Of a DNA stretch of 64,000 nt, positions 35,294-45,256 are shown one piece after another. Made by a program: the position numbers and the translations under genes. Source of the DNA: Corynebacterium lowii (lineage in GTDB: Bacteria; Actinomycetota; Actinomycetes; Mycobacteriales; Mycobacteriaceae); contig NZ_LKEV01000001.1 in assembly GCF_001412085.1 (NCBI RefSeq), positions 310,001 through 374,000 on the forward strand. Reading direction: 5' to 3'. A model generated the notes under the pieces. The model was given only the letters and a program-made list of their open reading frames with translations, ran no database searches and was not told where the DNA came from. Position 1 is the stretch's first letter. Every line of letters starts with the position of its first letter.

Positions 35294-36048
35294 ACATCCT
35301 GCCCGCTCACGGTGGCGCGCAGCCCCTCGCCGGTGACCTCGGCATTGGTGATGGAGACTCCCCCGGCGGCTAGGAGTTGTTCTTCCACTCCCTGCTGCAA
35401 TTGGCGGGAGATTTCCTCGGTGATGCTGGGGGGAAGATCAAAACCCAGCACCTGGGTGTTATTGACCTCAAAGTGTGTGCGGCCCTCGGCGGTGACGGGG
35501 GCAAAGTCCATGTTTCCGGCCCCATTGCTGAACTCCACGGAGATGGTGCGGGTATCCGGGTTGGAGGTCACGGCCGTGACCTGAACGAGGTTGCGGATGA
35601 GGGAGGAGCCGATGTCGGCACCATTGGAGCCATCGGCCCCGCCGCTGATATTTTGCTGCAAGAGCGCCAGCAGGAACTCATTGCTGAGGTCTGCGGTGGC
35701 CTCCAGGGAACCGGCCACGGGATTATCGCGGTCGGAAATATCGAGGTTCTCGATGGAGATGTCGGCAGCCGGGTTACCGGAGGCCACGCCATTATCCACG
35801 CGCAGCGTGGAGGGGGTGTGCACGGAAACATGCCCGAGCTCGCTGCGCACGAGCCCCAACAGAACGGGGGAGGCGCCGAAGGAAACGGAGGGGTCCTCGC
35901 TGAGCGTTGTGCCATCGGTCTGAGCCTGGGCGCGGAACTCTTCGGCGAGGTCTTTCTTGGCTACCCACCGCGCGCCAAACTCTGCGGCAAACAGCAGAAG
36001 GAGCAGAACCACGATGATGGTGGTGAAAGTTTTGGCGGTTTTTGACAT
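35266..36048 (-). CDS. LmeA-like (DUF2993) phospholipid-binding protein
   Basis: 260 residues: N-terminal membrane anchor or uncleaved signal (about 8-25), then a beta-rich extracytoplasmic domain with two repeated halves, as in DUF2993/LmeA. Mycobacterial LmeA binds phosphatidylinositol and helps lipomannan elongation outside the membrane. No Cys lipobox is present, so it is membrane-anchored rather than a lipoprotein. The gene is convergent with the DeoC-like gene and overlaps it by 28 nt. Confidence 0.82.
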   Translation of the reverse strand: MSKTAKTFTTIIVVLLLLLFAAEFGARWVAKKDLAEEFRAQAQTDGTTLSEDPSVSFGASPVLLGLVRSELGHVSVHTPSTLRVDNGVASGNPAADISIENLDISDRDNPVAGSLEATADLSNEFLLALLQQNISGGADGSNGADIGSSLIRNLVQVTAVTSNPDTRTISVEFSNGAGNMDFAPVTAEGRTHFEVNNTQVLGFDLPPSITEEISRQLQQGVEEQLLAAGGVSITNAEVTGEGLRATVSGQDVHLSELKTP

Positions 36049-36107
36049 GGGGCTAGTCTACGGGGGATTGCGCGGGGCCGGGGTCCCCCGTGATGCTCAA
36101 CGAGGGC

Positions 36108-36923
36108 TTATACCCCTGGCTCGCTCACCACGCTCCACGGAACTGTGAGCACGTTATCGCGCAGCGGGCGGCACTGCACATCGACGGGTATGCCGCGCTG
36201 ATACAGCATTTCCTTGGCCTTGCGCCAGCGCACCCGCGGCCCGTGAGGAGCCCAGCCCGCGCAGTGATCCCAGGCCTCATCGCAGGCGGTGAGGAGATCG
36301 TAGATGGGCTGGCCGGGGTGATTGCGGTGGATGAGTATTTTGGGCAGGCGTTCGGCCACCTCGGAGGGCCGTGCCACATCGAAGGGGTCCCAGGCCAGGG
36401 TGAGGCTGCGCGGGCCGGAGCGATCCAGCACTATCCATGTGCTGCGCCTGCCAATCTCATCGCAGGTGCCCTCGGCAAAAAGGCCTCCGGGGGCTAGGCG
36501 AGAGATCACCGATTCCCAGGCCTGGTGGACGTCTGCCACATCGTATTGGCGCAGCACATTAAAGGCCCGCACCAGGTGCGGGCGGTGTCCTGCCAGTTCA
36601 AAGCCCCCGAGCCCAAAGGTCACCCCGCCCTGGGGAGGCAGCACGCGCTGCGGGTCAATCTCTAGGCCGAGCACGTGGACGTCGGAACGCAAACGGCGCA
36701 GCCAGCGCCCCCATTCCACCGTGGTGGTGTGGCTGGCCCCGTAGCCGAGGTCGATGGCCAGCGGGTCGGAGGCGAGGCGAAGCGTGCGCCGCGCGGGTTC
36801 ATGGTGATAGAGCCAGCGGTCAAAGCGCCGCAGGCGGTTATAGCCGGTGGTCCCCCTGGTTATCACGCCCACGGGGCCCTGCGTGCGAAACTGCGCCCGC
36901 AGGTTGTGGGCGTGATCGGCCAT
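36108..36923 (-). CDS. Class I SAM-dependent methyltransferase-like protein
   Basis: 271 residues. The region [17 protein letters not shown] (about 55-71) resembles motif I of class I methyltransferases (DLGxGxG), followed by VLGLEIDP (about 85-92, acidic end of strand 2) and FNVLRQYD (about 120-127). It is common among actinobacteria beside murB and DUF2505 genes. Substrate unknown. Starts 1 nt after the DUF2505 stop, so both are one transcript. Confidence 0.8.
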   Translation of the reverse strand: MADHAHNLRAQFRTQGPVGVITRGTTGYNRLRRFDRWLYHHEPARRTLRLASDPLAIDLGYGASHTTTVEWGRWLRRLRSDVHVLGLEIDPQRVLPPQGGVTFGLGGFELAGHRPHLVRAFNVLRQYDVADVHQAWESVISRLAPGGLFAEGTCDEIGRRSTWIVLDRSGPRSLTLAWDPFDVARPSEVAERLPKILIHRNHPGQPIYDLLTACDEAWDHCAGWAPHGPRVRWRKAKEMLYQRGIPVDVQCRPLRDNVLTVPWSVVSEPGV

Positions 36924-37427
36924 TTAGAGGTTCTCGTTGATCCAGGTGGAGATGATCTCGCCCTCGTTCTCAAAGATCTCACCCAGGGCCTCGGCCACCT
37001 TGGGCTCGATGGCGCCGCCCATGAACGGAATGTTCACGGATACTTCGTTCTCATAGTCAAAGGTGGTGGTCTCGGCGTCGCCGGAGATGGTGGCCTCGCC
37101 CTTGTAGTCCACGGGGGTGCCCTTGACGTCGGCGGTGTATTCCAGCTCCGCGCGGCCGTCGTTAAGCGGACCCACGGTGACCACGCGCTTGACCTTGAGG
37201 GCCTGGGAAACCATCGAGCGCACGGCCTCCGGCAGGACGTCGAGGGGCAGAACCTCGAACAAGGTGGCCTCGCCGCCGCCGTTGTTCTGCGTGAACTCGT
37301 GAACCTCGCCGGGCTCGGGGGAGAGGTGGGCGGCGTCGTAAGCCCAGAAATCGGCATTGGTCAGCGCGGCGTGCACCTTCTCCACGGGCTGATTGATCGT
37401 TACGGTGTTCTCACTACGAGTAGCCAT
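36924..37427 (-). CDS. DUF2505 (SRPBCC-like) protein
   Basis: 167 residues of the START/SRPBCC-like fold: [20 protein letters not shown] start, beta-rich middle and a long C-terminal helix [19 protein letters not shown]. Such proteins bind hydrophobic ligands. Divergent from murB, with about 24 nt between the starts, so the two promoters overlap. Actual ligand unknown. Confidence 0.85.
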   Translation of the reverse strand: MATRSENTVTINQPVEKVHAALTNADFWAYDAAHLSPEPGEVHEFTQNNGGGEATLFEVLPLDVLPEAVRSMVSQALKVKRVVTVGPLNDGRAELEYTADVKGTPVDYKGEATISGDAETTTFDYENEVSVNIPFMGGAIEPKVAEALGEIFENEGEIISTWINENL

Positions 37428-37451
37428 GCCCTAGAGACTACCGTGGGAGGG

Positions 37452-38546
37452 GTGAGCGATGTAGCCCTGACCCAGCGCCTGACCAACATACCTGGCATCA
37501 CCTGCGACGCCGAGGTAACACTCGCTGATCTCACCACGCTGAGGCTCGGCGGCAAGCCGCGCTTTACCGCGCGCTGTGCCACCGCGGAGGCCGCCGCCGA
37601 GGTGATACGCACTCTCGACGCCGCCGAGGTGCCGCTGCTCATCGTGGGGGGAGGCTCCAACCTCGTAGTGGCCGATGGCCCGCTTGACCTCGTGTCCGTG
37701 GTGCTTGACGACGCCACCGTGACCGTGGACACCACCACAGGCCTGGTGCGCGCCGCAGCCGGGGCCGTGTGGGATGACGTGGTGCACACCACGGTGGAGG
37801 CGGGGCTTGGCGGCCTGGAATGTCTTTCCGGCATACCCGGTTCCGCGGGCGCCACCCCGGTGCAAAACGTGGGGGCCTATGGAGCGGAGGTCTCCGATGT
37901 GCTCACGCGGGTGCGCCTGTGGGACCGCCGCACGGGGGAGGACTCCTGGGTACCGGCTGCCGCGCTTGACCTCGGCTACCGCTATTCCAACCTCAAATTC
38001 ACGCAGCGCGCGGTGGTGATGGAGGTGGAGTTCCAGTTGAACACCCAGGGGCTTTCCGCACCCCTGCGCTTTGGGCAACTGGCGAGGGAATTAGGCGCCG
38101 AGGGGCCGGATGCGCGCTTCCCAGCCGCCGACGTCCGCGAGGCCGTGCTCCGGTTGCGTCGGGGCAAGGGAATGGTGCTGGATGAGGCCGATCACGATAC
38201 GTGGTCTGCCGGTTCCTTCTTTACCAATCCCGTGGTGGAAGAGAATCTGGCCGATGAGGTCTATACAAAAGTGGGGGAGGAGACCATGCCCCGCTTCCCG
38301 GCGGGGGAGGGGAAGGTCAAACTCTCTGCGGCCTGGCTCATTGAGCGAGCCGGGTTCCCGCGCGGCTATCCGGGGGAGGGCTCACCAGTGCGGCTTTCCA
38401 CTCGGCATACCTTGGCGCTGACGAATCGTGGGGGTGCGCGCACCGAGGATCTGGTGGCCCTGGCCCGCGAGATTGTCGCCGGTGTGCACGGTGTTTTCGG
38501 AATCACACTGGTGCCGGAGCCTGTGTGGGTAGGCACATCTTTGTGA
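37452..38546 (+). CDS. murB: UDP-N-acetylenolpyruvoylglucosamine reductase
   Basis: 364-residue flavoenzyme reducing UDP-GlcNAc-enolpyruvate to UDP-MurNAc with NADPH. Seen: [10 protein letters not shown] (about 28-37), [13 protein letters not shown] (about 64-76), [20 protein letters not shown] (about 119-138), YRYSNLKF with the catalytic Tyr/Arg region, GSFFTNPV (catalytic Ser, about 254-261) and the final Glu in [12 protein letters not shown] 37452 is chosen; GTG 37443 in the same frame is possible and would place GGGAGG inside the gene. Confidence 0.95.
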   Translation: MSDVALTQRLTNIPGITCDAEVTLADLTTLRLGGKPRFTARCATAEAAAEVIRTLDAAEVPLLIVGGGSNLVVADGPLDLVSVVLDDATVTVDTTTGLVRAAAGAVWDDVVHTTVEAGLGGLECLSGIPGSAGATPVQNVGAYGAEVSDVLTRVRLWDRRTGEDSWVPAAALDLGYRYSNLKFTQRAVVMEVEFQLNTQGLSAPLRFGQLARELGAEGPDARFPAADVREAVLRLRRGKGMVLDEADHDTWSAGSFFTNPVVEENLADEVYTKVGEETMPRFPAGEGKVKLSAAWLIERAGFPRGYPGEGSPVRLSTRHTLALTNRGGARTEDLVALAREIVAGVHGVFGITLVPEPVWVGTSL

Positions 38547-38589
38547 TGGGTATTTCAGCGAAAGGTTAACTGGTTATAGTATTTAGCCC

Positions 38590-39267
38590 ATGCAACTACA
38601 TTCTCGGACCGTTATGAAGTCCGTGGCCCTGGCTGGGGCTGCGGCCCTTTCCGTGGGTGTTGCCGCACCGGCAGCCTCCGCGAGCGAAAGTGCTCCCACC
38701 GTTGTTCTGACCTCCTATGGCGCATTCACCCGCGATCACAACTCCTCTGGAGAGGTTGCGGAGAAGGCCAAGGAAATCCTTGAGCAAGAGGGCGTTCAGG
38801 TTATCTACCAGGAGATTCCTACCGAGTGGGGCTCCTTCGCCTCTAACCTGGAGAACCTTCTGGAAGAAAACGACCCCGATGCCATCATCAGCCTCGGTGA
38901 GCGCAGCGGCAACCTCAACGCGCCCGCCGTGGAGCTGATGGGCTTCAACCAGCGCCAGGGCAACGACGCCGTTGGCGCTCCGGGCAACGGCCCGGTCAGC
39001 GAGGGTGGCCCCGCTCAGCGTCAGGCTCCCGAGGAGAACCGCGCAGCGCAGAAGGCAGCCTCCGCCGCTGGTAACAAGATCAACATTAGCTACAACGCCG
39101 GTCGCTACCTGTGCAACGCCGCGCTGTACACCAACCTGGGCTTCCTTGAGGAGGGCCGCGTGGCTCACGCTGGCTTCGTGCACGTTCCCGCTCGTGCCAA
39201 GGGTGCTCCGCAGATCGAGAAGGACGGCGAGGCCGTGGCCTCGTTCGTGAAGAACCTGGTGGGCTAA
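38590..39267 (+). CDS. Secreted pyroglutamyl-peptidase-like protein (peptidase C15)
   Basis: 225 residues with a signal peptide (about 1-34, cleavage after AASAS). The mature part aligns with pyrrolidone-carboxylate peptidases: Glu in PAVELMGFN, nucleophile Cys in NAGRYLCNAALY and His in AGFVHVPA, so the Glu-Cys-His triad is complete. It would remove N-terminal pyroglutamate from peptides outside the cell, while most C15 enzymes are cytoplasmic. A Gly/Pro/Gln-rich stretch (about 118-150) replaces an internal loop. TATAGT at 38575-38580 is the likely -10, 9 nt before ATG 38590. Confidence 0.82.
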   Translation: MQLHSRTVMKSVALAGAAALSVGVAAPAASASESAPTVVLTSYGAFTRDHNSSGEVAEKAKEILEQEGVQVIYQEIPTEWGSFASNLENLLEENDPDAIISLGERSGNLNAPAVELMGFNQRQGNDAVGAPGNGPVSEGGPAQRQAPEENRAAQKAASAAGNKINISYNAGRYLCNAALYTNLGFLEEGRVAHAGFVHVPARAKGAPQIEKDGEAVASFVKNLVG

Positions 39268-39341
39268 AACCCGCGAGCTAGATTCTGGGCAGCGCTACCG
39301 TTGCCCATGAAGCTCAGATTTCAGCTGACACTCAGCGAAAG

Positions 39342-39384
39342 GGGGAGGCCCCGGAGATTTTCTCTCCGGGGCCTCCCCTTTTTT
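39342..39384. terminator. Strong terminator between C15 peptidase and fadD
   Basis: Perfect 16-bp arms (GGGGAGGCCCCGGAGA and complement at 39363-39378) with a 5-nt loop and six T on the plus strand; the minus strand also has a CTTTCG tail, so it may serve the convergent fadD gene too. Confidence 0.92.
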
Positions 39385-39389
39385 AGCGC

Positions 39390-41120
39390 TTATCCCTTGA
39401 TACCAAGGTGTTCGAGGAGATCTGCCTGCACCTGGCGGCGTCGGATCTTGCCCATCTGATCCCGGGCCAATTCCTCAAAGTGATAGAAGGTGCGGGGAAC
39501 CTTGTACCTGGTGAGGTGCTCGCGGGCAAACTGCTTGAGCCCCTCCGGGTCCAGGGCCGCGCCGGGGTTGAGGGTGATGCAGGCCACCACGGATTCGGAG
39601 CCATCCTGGCGGGGCACGCCCACCACGGCGACGTCTGCGATGTCGGAATGTTCCCGCATGACCTCCTCGACCTCGCTGGGGTACACATTAAAGCCGCCGG
39701 TGATGATGACCTCCTTGATGCGCGCCACGAGGCGGATAAAGCCGTCCTCCTCCATCACACCCACATCGCCGGTGCGGTACCAACCCTCGTAAAAGGATTT
39801 TTCCGTGGCCTCTGGATTGTTGAGATAGCCGTGGAATACCTGCGGGCCGCGCACCAGCACCTCGCCCTCCTCGCCGTCGGGCATGGTGCGGGATAGATCG
39901 TTGGGGTCCGCAATGCGCACATCGGTATCGGGGAAGGGGATTCCGACGTAACCGGGGCGTCGCGCGGTGGACATGGGGTTGCCCACGATGATGGGGGAGG
40001 TCTCGGTGAGCCCGTAGCCCTCCACGAGCAGGCCGCCGGTCATGGATTCCCAGCGCTCTACGGTGCTAATGGGCAGGGTGGAGGCGCCGGAAAAGGAACT
40101 CCGTACTCCCTTGATGGTGATGTCATCCTCGGCGGCGGCTTCCACGATCTTCTCGTAAAGCGTGGGTACGCCGGGAACCCACGTGGGGGTGTGATTCTTC
40201 ATCACGTCCATGAGAAGGGAGGTTTCGGGGCTGGGCAGAAGCATGAGTTCGCCGCCGATGAGGAAGCCCAAGGTGGCGTTCATCGTGAGCCCGTAGGCGT
40301 GGAACATGGGGAGCGCGGCGAGCATGCGCTCGTCCTGGTCTCCCAGGCCGGGAACCCAGGCCTTGCCCTGAAGGATATTGGCATACAAGTTGCCGTGGGT
40401 GAGCTGTGCTCCCTTGGGGGTTCCGGTGGTGCCGGAAGTATAAAGAACGAGCGCGGGGGTATCTTTATCCACCGTTTCCAGGGAGGTGACATCCGAGCCA
40501 TTGCCGCCTAATTGCGGGGAGAGCAAAAGATCCCAGGGGATCGTATTGGGAGCCGGGGAGGTGAGCTGGGCGCGCATCTTTTTCACCTTTGGCAGCGGCA
40601 GGCGCAGCGCCAAGCGCTTGAGCGGCGGCATGGCGTTGACCATGTTCACCGAGATGATGGTTTCCAGATCGGTGCTGCTGCGGAGCTTTTCAAAGACGTC
40701 GGCAGACTTATCCCAGGTAATCGCCACGCGCGCGCCGTGATCGCGGAAGGGCACCTCTAATTCATGGGCGGTGTAAAGGGGATTGTGCTCCACCACGGCC
40801 GCGCCGAGCTTGAGGATGGCATAGAAGATCACGATGTGCTGGGGGCAGTTGGGCAGAGCCACGGCCACCCGATCGCCGGGGCGTACCCCCAGGGCACGCA
40901 GGCCCGCGGCTGCGGCACGCACCTGCTCATCAATATCGGAATAGCTTTGGCTGCGGCCAAAGAACCACGTGGCGGGCTTTTCCGGCTTTGTTGCAAGAGT
41001 GTGGTCATACACGTCGAGCAAGGTGGTGTCCCCGTAATCGAGGTGATGCGGGGTCCATTCTGGGTAATGCTTGAGCCAAGCGCGTTCTTCTGCGGCAGAC
41101 ACAGGGCTCCCTTCCGGCAT
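39390..41120 (-). CDS. Long-chain fatty-acid--CoA ligase (FadD type)
   Basis: 576-residue ANL-superfamily enzyme activating fatty acids with ATP and CoA. Motifs: [20 protein letters not shown] (about 221-240, P-loop), PMFHAYGLT (about 264-272), GYGLTETSP (about 373-381), WYRTGDVG (about 449-456), the hinge [15 protein letters not shown] (about 467-481) and the catalytic Lys near the end in DQMGKIRRR. All are intact. Divergent from mshA. Likely chain-length preference unknown; in corynebacteria such enzymes support phospholipid and mycolate synthesis from external fatty acids. Confidence 0.93.
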   Translation of the reverse strand: MPEGSPVSAAEERAWLKHYPEWTPHHLDYGDTTLLDVYDHTLATKPEKPATWFFGRSQSYSDIDEQVRAAAAGLRALGVRPGDRVAVALPNCPQHIVIFYAILKLGAAVVEHNPLYTAHELEVPFRDHGARVAITWDKSADVFEKLRSSTDLETIISVNMVNAMPPLKRLALRLPLPKVKKMRAQLTSPAPNTIPWDLLLSPQLGGNGSDVTSLETVDKDTPALVLYTSGTTGTPKGAQLTHGNLYANILQGKAWVPGLGDQDERMLAALPMFHAYGLTMNATLGFLIGGELMLLPSPETSLLMDVMKNHTPTWVPGVPTLYEKIVEAAAEDDITIKGVRSSFSGASTLPISTVERWESMTGGLLVEGYGLTETSPIIVGNPMSTARRPGYVGIPFPDTDVRIADPNDLSRTMPDGEEGEVLVRGPQVFHGYLNNPEATEKSFYEGWYRTGDVGVMEEDGFIRLVARIKEVIITGGFNVYPSEVEEVMREHSDIADVAVVGVPRQDGSESVVACITLNPGAALDPEGLKQFAREHLTRYKVPRTFYHFEELARDQMGKIRRRQVQADLLEHLGIKG

Positions 41121-41223
41121 GATTGACCATGCACGTGGCGCGACAGCAAGTTTTCTTCACTTGACTATACGCGCGCATCCCATGCTGTACGACCTAACCG
41201 GAGGCGTCGTAGCATGTAGAGCC

Positions 41224-42489
41224 ATGCGAGTAGCCATGATCTCCATGCACACCTCCCCCTTGCAGCAACCCGGTTCCGGGGACGCCGGAGGGATGAACGT
41301 TTATGTGCTCTCCACCGCCATGCAACTGGCAAAACTTGGAGTGGAGGTGGACGTGTACACCAGGGCTACCCGCCCCAGCCAGGGGGAGGTGGTGGAGGTG
41401 GCCCCCGGCCTGCGCGTTATCAACATCGTGGCGGGTCCCTATGAGGGGCTGAGCAAGGAGGAATTGCCCACGCAACTGGCGGCCTTTGCCGGGGGCATGG
41501 TGCAGTTTACGCACTGCCACGGGCTGCATTACGACGTCCTGCATACCCACTACTGGCTTTCCGGCCAGGTGGGCTGGCTTTTGCGAGACCTCTGGGGCGT
41601 GCCGCTGGTGCACACGGCGCACACGCTGGCGGCGGTCAAAAACCTCCACCGGGCGGCCCATGATTCCGCGGAGACGGAGGCTCGCCGGATCTGCGAGCAA
41701 CAATTGGTGGATAACGCCGATCTGCTCGTGGTGAATACCCAGGAGGAACGCGCCGATCTGGTGGCGCATTACGACGCCCCCGTGGAACGCATCACGGTGG
41801 TGCCCCCAGGAGCCGATACCGAGCTTTTTACCCCTGGCACCGACCGCAATACCGAGCGCTCCCGCCGTGAACTGGGCGTGCCCCTGCACGCCAAAGTGAT
41901 TGCCTTTGTGGGGCGGCTTCAGGAGTTCAAGGGGCCGCAGGTGCTTATCCGCGCCGTGGCGCGCATGGTGGAGGATTCCCCCGAGCGCAACGTGCGGGTG
42001 CTCATCTGCGGTGGTACCTCCGGTGCCGAGGCCACGGCGACGCGATACCGCGAACTCGCGCGAGAGATGGGAGTGGCCCGCTACGTGCGCTTCCTCGACC
42101 CGCGTCCGCCGCAGGAACTGGTGGCGGTGTATCAGGCTGCGGACATCGTGGCGGTGCCGAGCTATAACGAATCCTTTGGCTTGGTGGCCCTAGAGGCTCA
42201 GGCCACGGGGACTCCGGTGGTGGCCGCCCGCGCCGGGGGCCTGCCCATCGCGGTGGCAGAGGGCAGCACGGGGCTCTTGGTGGACGGGCACGATCCCGCC
42301 GACTGGGCGGAAACGCTGGCGTATCTGCTCGATGCGGACGAGGAGCGCATAGGCATGGGGCAGCGCGCCATCGGTCACGCGGCGAAGTTTTCCTGGGCCG
42401 CCACGGCGCGGCGGCTGCGTGATGCCTACGAGGAGGCGATGACGGTGGACATCGAGGAGTGCCGCGCGCGGCGCGCGGTGGGGGAGTAA
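41224..42489 (+). CDS. mshA: D-inositol-3-phosphate glycosyltransferase (mycothiol synthesis)
   Basis: 421 residues, GT4 family, GT-B fold; transfers GlcNAc from UDP-GlcNAc to 1-L-inositol-1-phosphate, the first step of mycothiol synthesis. Seen: [20 protein letters not shown] (about 5-24, donor/acceptor loop), [31 protein letters not shown] and the [20 protein letters not shown] segment with the catalytic Glu. ATG 41224 is where similarity begins; the longer in-frame extension is not supported. Context mshA-gpmA-senX3-regX3 is the usual corynebacterial one. Confidence 0.95.
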   Translation: MRVAMISMHTSPLQQPGSGDAGGMNVYVLSTAMQLAKLGVEVDVYTRATRPSQGEVVEVAPGLRVINIVAGPYEGLSKEELPTQLAAFAGGMVQFTHCHGLHYDVLHTHYWLSGQVGWLLRDLWGVPLVHTAHTLAAVKNLHRAAHDSAETEARRICEQQLVDNADLLVVNTQEERADLVAHYDAPVERITVVPPGADTELFTPGTDRNTERSRRELGVPLHAKVIAFVGRLQEFKGPQVLIRAVARMVEDSPERNVRVLICGGTSGAEATATRYRELAREMGVARYVRFLDPRPPQELVAVYQAADIVAVPSYNESFGLVALEAQATGTPVVAARAGGLPIAVAEGSTGLLVDGHDPADWAETLAYLLDADEERIGMGQRAIGHAAKFSWAATARRLRDAYEEAMTVDIEECRARRAVGE

Positions 42490-42492
42490 GGG

Positions 42493-42505
42493 GGCGTCGA
42501 TAAGC
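42493..42505 (+). repeat. Dispersed motif GGCGTCGATAAGC, copy 6
   Basis: Exact 13-mer in the 46-58-nt gap between mshA and gpmA, directly after the mshA stop and in the same G-rich context as copies 1 and 3 (GGGGGCGTCGATAAGCAGGG). Confidence 0.8.
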
Positions 42506-42547
42506 AGGGCGCGGCGCGGCCGGGAGGATTGTGGAATGCTGGAGGCC

Positions 42548-43297
42548 ATGAGTAACGGAAAGTTGATCCTGCTGCGTCACGGCCAAAGCGAGTGGAATGC
42601 CTCTAATCAGTTCACCGGCTGGGTGGACGTGAACCTCACGGAGAAGGGCGAGGCCGAGGCCCGCCGGGGCGGTGAACTGCTCAAGGAAGCCGGGCTGGCT
42701 CCCCAGGTGCTCTACACCTCCCTGCTGCGCCGCGCCATCCGCACGGCGAATATCGCTCTCGACGCCGCCGACCTCCTGTGGATTCCGGTGCAGCGCGATT
42801 GGCGCCTCAACGAGCGCCACTACGGCGCGCTCCAGGGCCTGAACAAGGCGGAGACCCGCGAGAAGTACGGCGATGAGCAGTTCATGGAGTGGCGCCGTTC
42901 CTACGGCACCCCGCCCCCGGAACTGGCTGCCAACGCCGAGTACTCCCAGGCAAACGACCCCCGTTACGCCGACCTGGAGCAGGTTCCGGCTACCGAGTGC
43001 CTCAAGGACGTGGTGGAGCGCCTGGTGCCCTACTTTGAGGAGGAGATTCTGCCGCGCGTGCAAAAGGGTGAGGTAGTCATGGTGGCCGCCCACGGTAACT
43101 CCCTGCGCGCCCTGGTGAAGTACCTGGACAAGATCTCCGACGCCGACATCGCGGAGCTCAATATCCCCACGGGTATCCCGCTGGTCTACGAGATTGCCGC
43201 CGACGGCTCCGTGGTGAACCCCGGCGGCACCTACCTCGACCCTGAGGCCGCCGCTGCCGGTGCCGCCGCCGTGGCCTCCCAGGGTGCGCAGAAGTAG
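42548..43297 (+). CDS. gpmA: 2,3-bisphosphoglycerate-dependent phosphoglycerate mutase
   Basis: 249 residues. Catalytic [10 protein letters not shown] (His near residue 11), [11 protein letters not shown] (about 87-97), and [12 protein letters not shown] (second His near 180) are all intact. It interconverts 3- and 2-phosphoglycerate in glycolysis. ATG 42548 corresponds to the usual [12 protein letters not shown] start, but ATG 42536 in frame has a better spaced GGGAGG (8 nt) and could be the true start. Confidence 0.96.
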   Translation: MSNGKLILLRHGQSEWNASNQFTGWVDVNLTEKGEAEARRGGELLKEAGLAPQVLYTSLLRRAIRTANIALDAADLLWIPVQRDWRLNERHYGALQGLNKAETREKYGDEQFMEWRRSYGTPPPELAANAEYSQANDPRYADLEQVPATECLKDVVERLVPYFEEEILPRVQKGEVVMVAAHGNSLRALVKYLDKISDADIAELNIPTGIPLVYEIAADGSVVNPGGTYLDPEAAAAGAAAVASQGAQK

Positions 43298-43313
43298 CGC
43301 ATAACACACTGCC

Positions 43314-44564
43314 TTGTCCTTATCCCTCGTTCTCGCCTTTGGAGTGGGGGTCGCCGTGGCGGGTGGCCTCCCTCCGCTTTTCTCGCGCGTGAGAGCGGCG
43401 ATGAACCGCCATCGCTCCTCTGCCACCCTGGAGGAAAACCAGATCACCACCATCAGCCAGGTGCTGCACCTGGCTATCCAGGGTTCGCCCACGGGGATTG
43501 TGGTGATGGATCGCCAGGGTGACGTGCTGCTCTCCAACGCGCGCGGGCACGAGATGGGCCTGGTACATGAGCGCACCCTGAACCCCGAGGTATGGGAGGT
43601 GGCGCAGCAGGTCTACGAGGATAAAGAAACCCATGAGCTCAACCTGGTGAGCTCGGAGCGGCGCACGGGCTCGCGGGTGACCAACGTGCGGGCGGTGGTC
43701 AAACCGCTCACGCTTATCGACGACCGCTTTAGCATCGCCTACAGCACCGACGAATCCGAGTACGTGCGCATGGAATCCGCGCGCCGGGACTTTGTGGCCA
43801 ACGTTTCCCACGAACTCAAAACCCCCGTGGGCGGCATGGCCCTCTTAGCCGAAGCGCTCATGGAATCCGCCGAGGACCCCGAACAGGTGGATTACTTTGG
43901 TGCCCGGCTGCGCAAGGAAGCCCTGCGCATGTCGGATCTGATTAACGAGCTCATCTCGCTATCCAAATTGCAGGGGGCCGAAGCGCTACCGGACATGGAG
44001 CCGGTATCTGTGGATGATGTGATTACCGAGGCCATGACCCGCAACCAGGTGGCCGCCGATGGTCACTCCATCCCGCTCATGCGCGGGGCGCCCTCGGGAA
44101 TTCTGGTCAATGGCAATAAATCCCTGCTGGTTACCGCCGTATCAAACCTGGTGAGCAACGCGATTAATTATTCCGGTACCTCCGCCCCCGTCTCGCTTTC
44201 TCAGCGCGTAGTGGACGGTACCGCCGTGCAGATCAGGGTGACCGACCGCGGAATCGGTATCGCCCCCGAGGATCAACAGCGGGTATTCGAGCGGTTTTTC
44301 CGCGTGGACAAGGCGCGTTCCCGCTCCACCGGAGGCACGGGGCTGGGTTTAGCCATAGTGAAGCATGTGGTGGCAAACCACGGCGGTACCATTAAGTTGT
44401 GGTCGAAGCCCGGAACGGGATCGACTTTCACCATTGAGCTACCCATACATAACCCGGATCATGCGGATACAACATCCGTTCCGGAGGATGACGATGCCTC
44501 TGAGACACCCTTGCTCAAGGCGGTATCACGAGTGACTACCCGGCGAAAGGACAAATCTTCATGA
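43314..44564 (+). CDS. senX3: Sensor histidine kinase, SenX3-like
   Basis: 416 residues: a single N-terminal hydrophobic segment (about 2-20), a PAS-like sensor region (about 45-150), the HisKA dimerisation box FVANVSHELKTPVGG (phospho-His near residue 168) and the ATPase with NLVSNAINYS, DRGIGIAPEDQ and GGTGLGLAIVKH. It pairs with regX3, whose ATG overlaps its stop, and typically senses phosphate limitation. Start TTG 43314 lies 17 nt after gpmA. A GTCGATAAG variant (43712) lies inside the gene but encodes normal kinase sequence. Confidence 0.92.
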   Translation: MSLSLVLAFGVGVAVAGGLPPLFSRVRAAMNRHRSSATLEENQITTISQVLHLAIQGSPTGIVVMDRQGDVLLSNARGHEMGLVHERTLNPEVWEVAQQVYEDKETHELNLVSSERRTGSRVTNVRAVVKPLTLIDDRFSIAYSTDESEYVRMESARRDFVANVSHELKTPVGGMALLAEALMESAEDPEQVDYFGARLRKEALRMSDLINELISLSKLQGAEALPDMEPVSVDDVITEAMTRNQVAADGHSIPLMRGAPSGILVNGNKSLLVTAVSNLVSNAINYSGTSAPVSLSQRVVDGTAVQIRVTDRGIGIAPEDQQRVFERFFRVDKARSRSTGGTGLGLAIVKHVVANHGGTIKLWSKPGTGSTFTIELPIHNPDHADTTSVPEDDDASETPLLKAVSRVTTRRKDKSS

Positions 44565-45256
44565 CCACCATTTTGATCGTTGAAGACGAGGAATCGCTGT
44601 CCGATCCGCTCGCTTTCCTGCTGCGCAAGGAGGGGTTCAACCCGATTATCGCCGCCGACGGGCAAACGGCCCTAGTGGAGTTCGCCAGCAATGAGGTGGA
44701 CATCGTTTTGCTCGACCTCATGCTGCCGGGAATGTCCGGTACCGATGTATGCCGGGAGCTGCGGGCCGTCTCTAACGTCCCCGTCATCATGGTGACCGCC
44801 CGCGACTCCGAAATAGACAAAGTGGTGGGCCTGGAACTCGGCGCCGATGACTACGTGACCAAGCCCTATTCCTCCCGCGAACTCATCGCCCGTATCCGCG
44901 CGGTGCTGCGACGCAACGGCATGGTGGAACCCACCGACGTGGAGGAAGAATCCGATCAAATCCTGCGTTCCGGGTGCGTGCGCATGGACGTGGAACGCCA
45001 CATCGTGACCGTGGCGGGCAAAGAAATCAACATGCCGCTCAAGGAGTTCGACCTCCTGGAATACTTGCTGCGTAACTCCGGGCGTGTGCTCACCCGCGGG
45101 CAGCTCATTGACCGGGTGTGGGGTGCCGATTATGTGGGCGACACCAAGACCCTCGACGTGCACGTGAAGCGCTTGCGCACCAAGATCGAGGACGAGCCCT
45201 CTCAGCCCACGCGTCTGGTGACGGTGCGCGGGCTGGGGTACAAGTTTGAGGGTTAG
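44561..45256 (+). CDS. regX3: Response regulator, RegX3-like (OmpR family)
   Basis: 231 residues: receiver domain with DEE (about 9-11), phospho-acceptor Asp in VLLDLMLPG (near 52) and Lys in YVTKPYSSRE (near 102), then a winged-helix DNA-binding domain (about 135-230) with EYLLRNSGRVLTRGQLI and DVHVKRLRTKIE. It overlaps senX3 by 4 nt. Its TAG overlaps the TAA of the convergent RloB-like gene. Confidence 0.95.
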   Translation: MTTILIVEDEESLSDPLAFLLRKEGFNPIIAADGQTALVEFASNEVDIVLLDLMLPGMSGTDVCRELRAVSNVPVIMVTARDSEIDKVVGLELGADDYVTKPYSSRELIARIRAVLRRNGMVEPTDVEEESDQILRSGCVRMDVERHIVTVAGKEINMPLKEFDLLEYLLRNSGRVLTRGQLIDRVWGADYVGDTKTLDVHVKRLRTKIEDEPSQPTRLVTVRGLGYKFEG

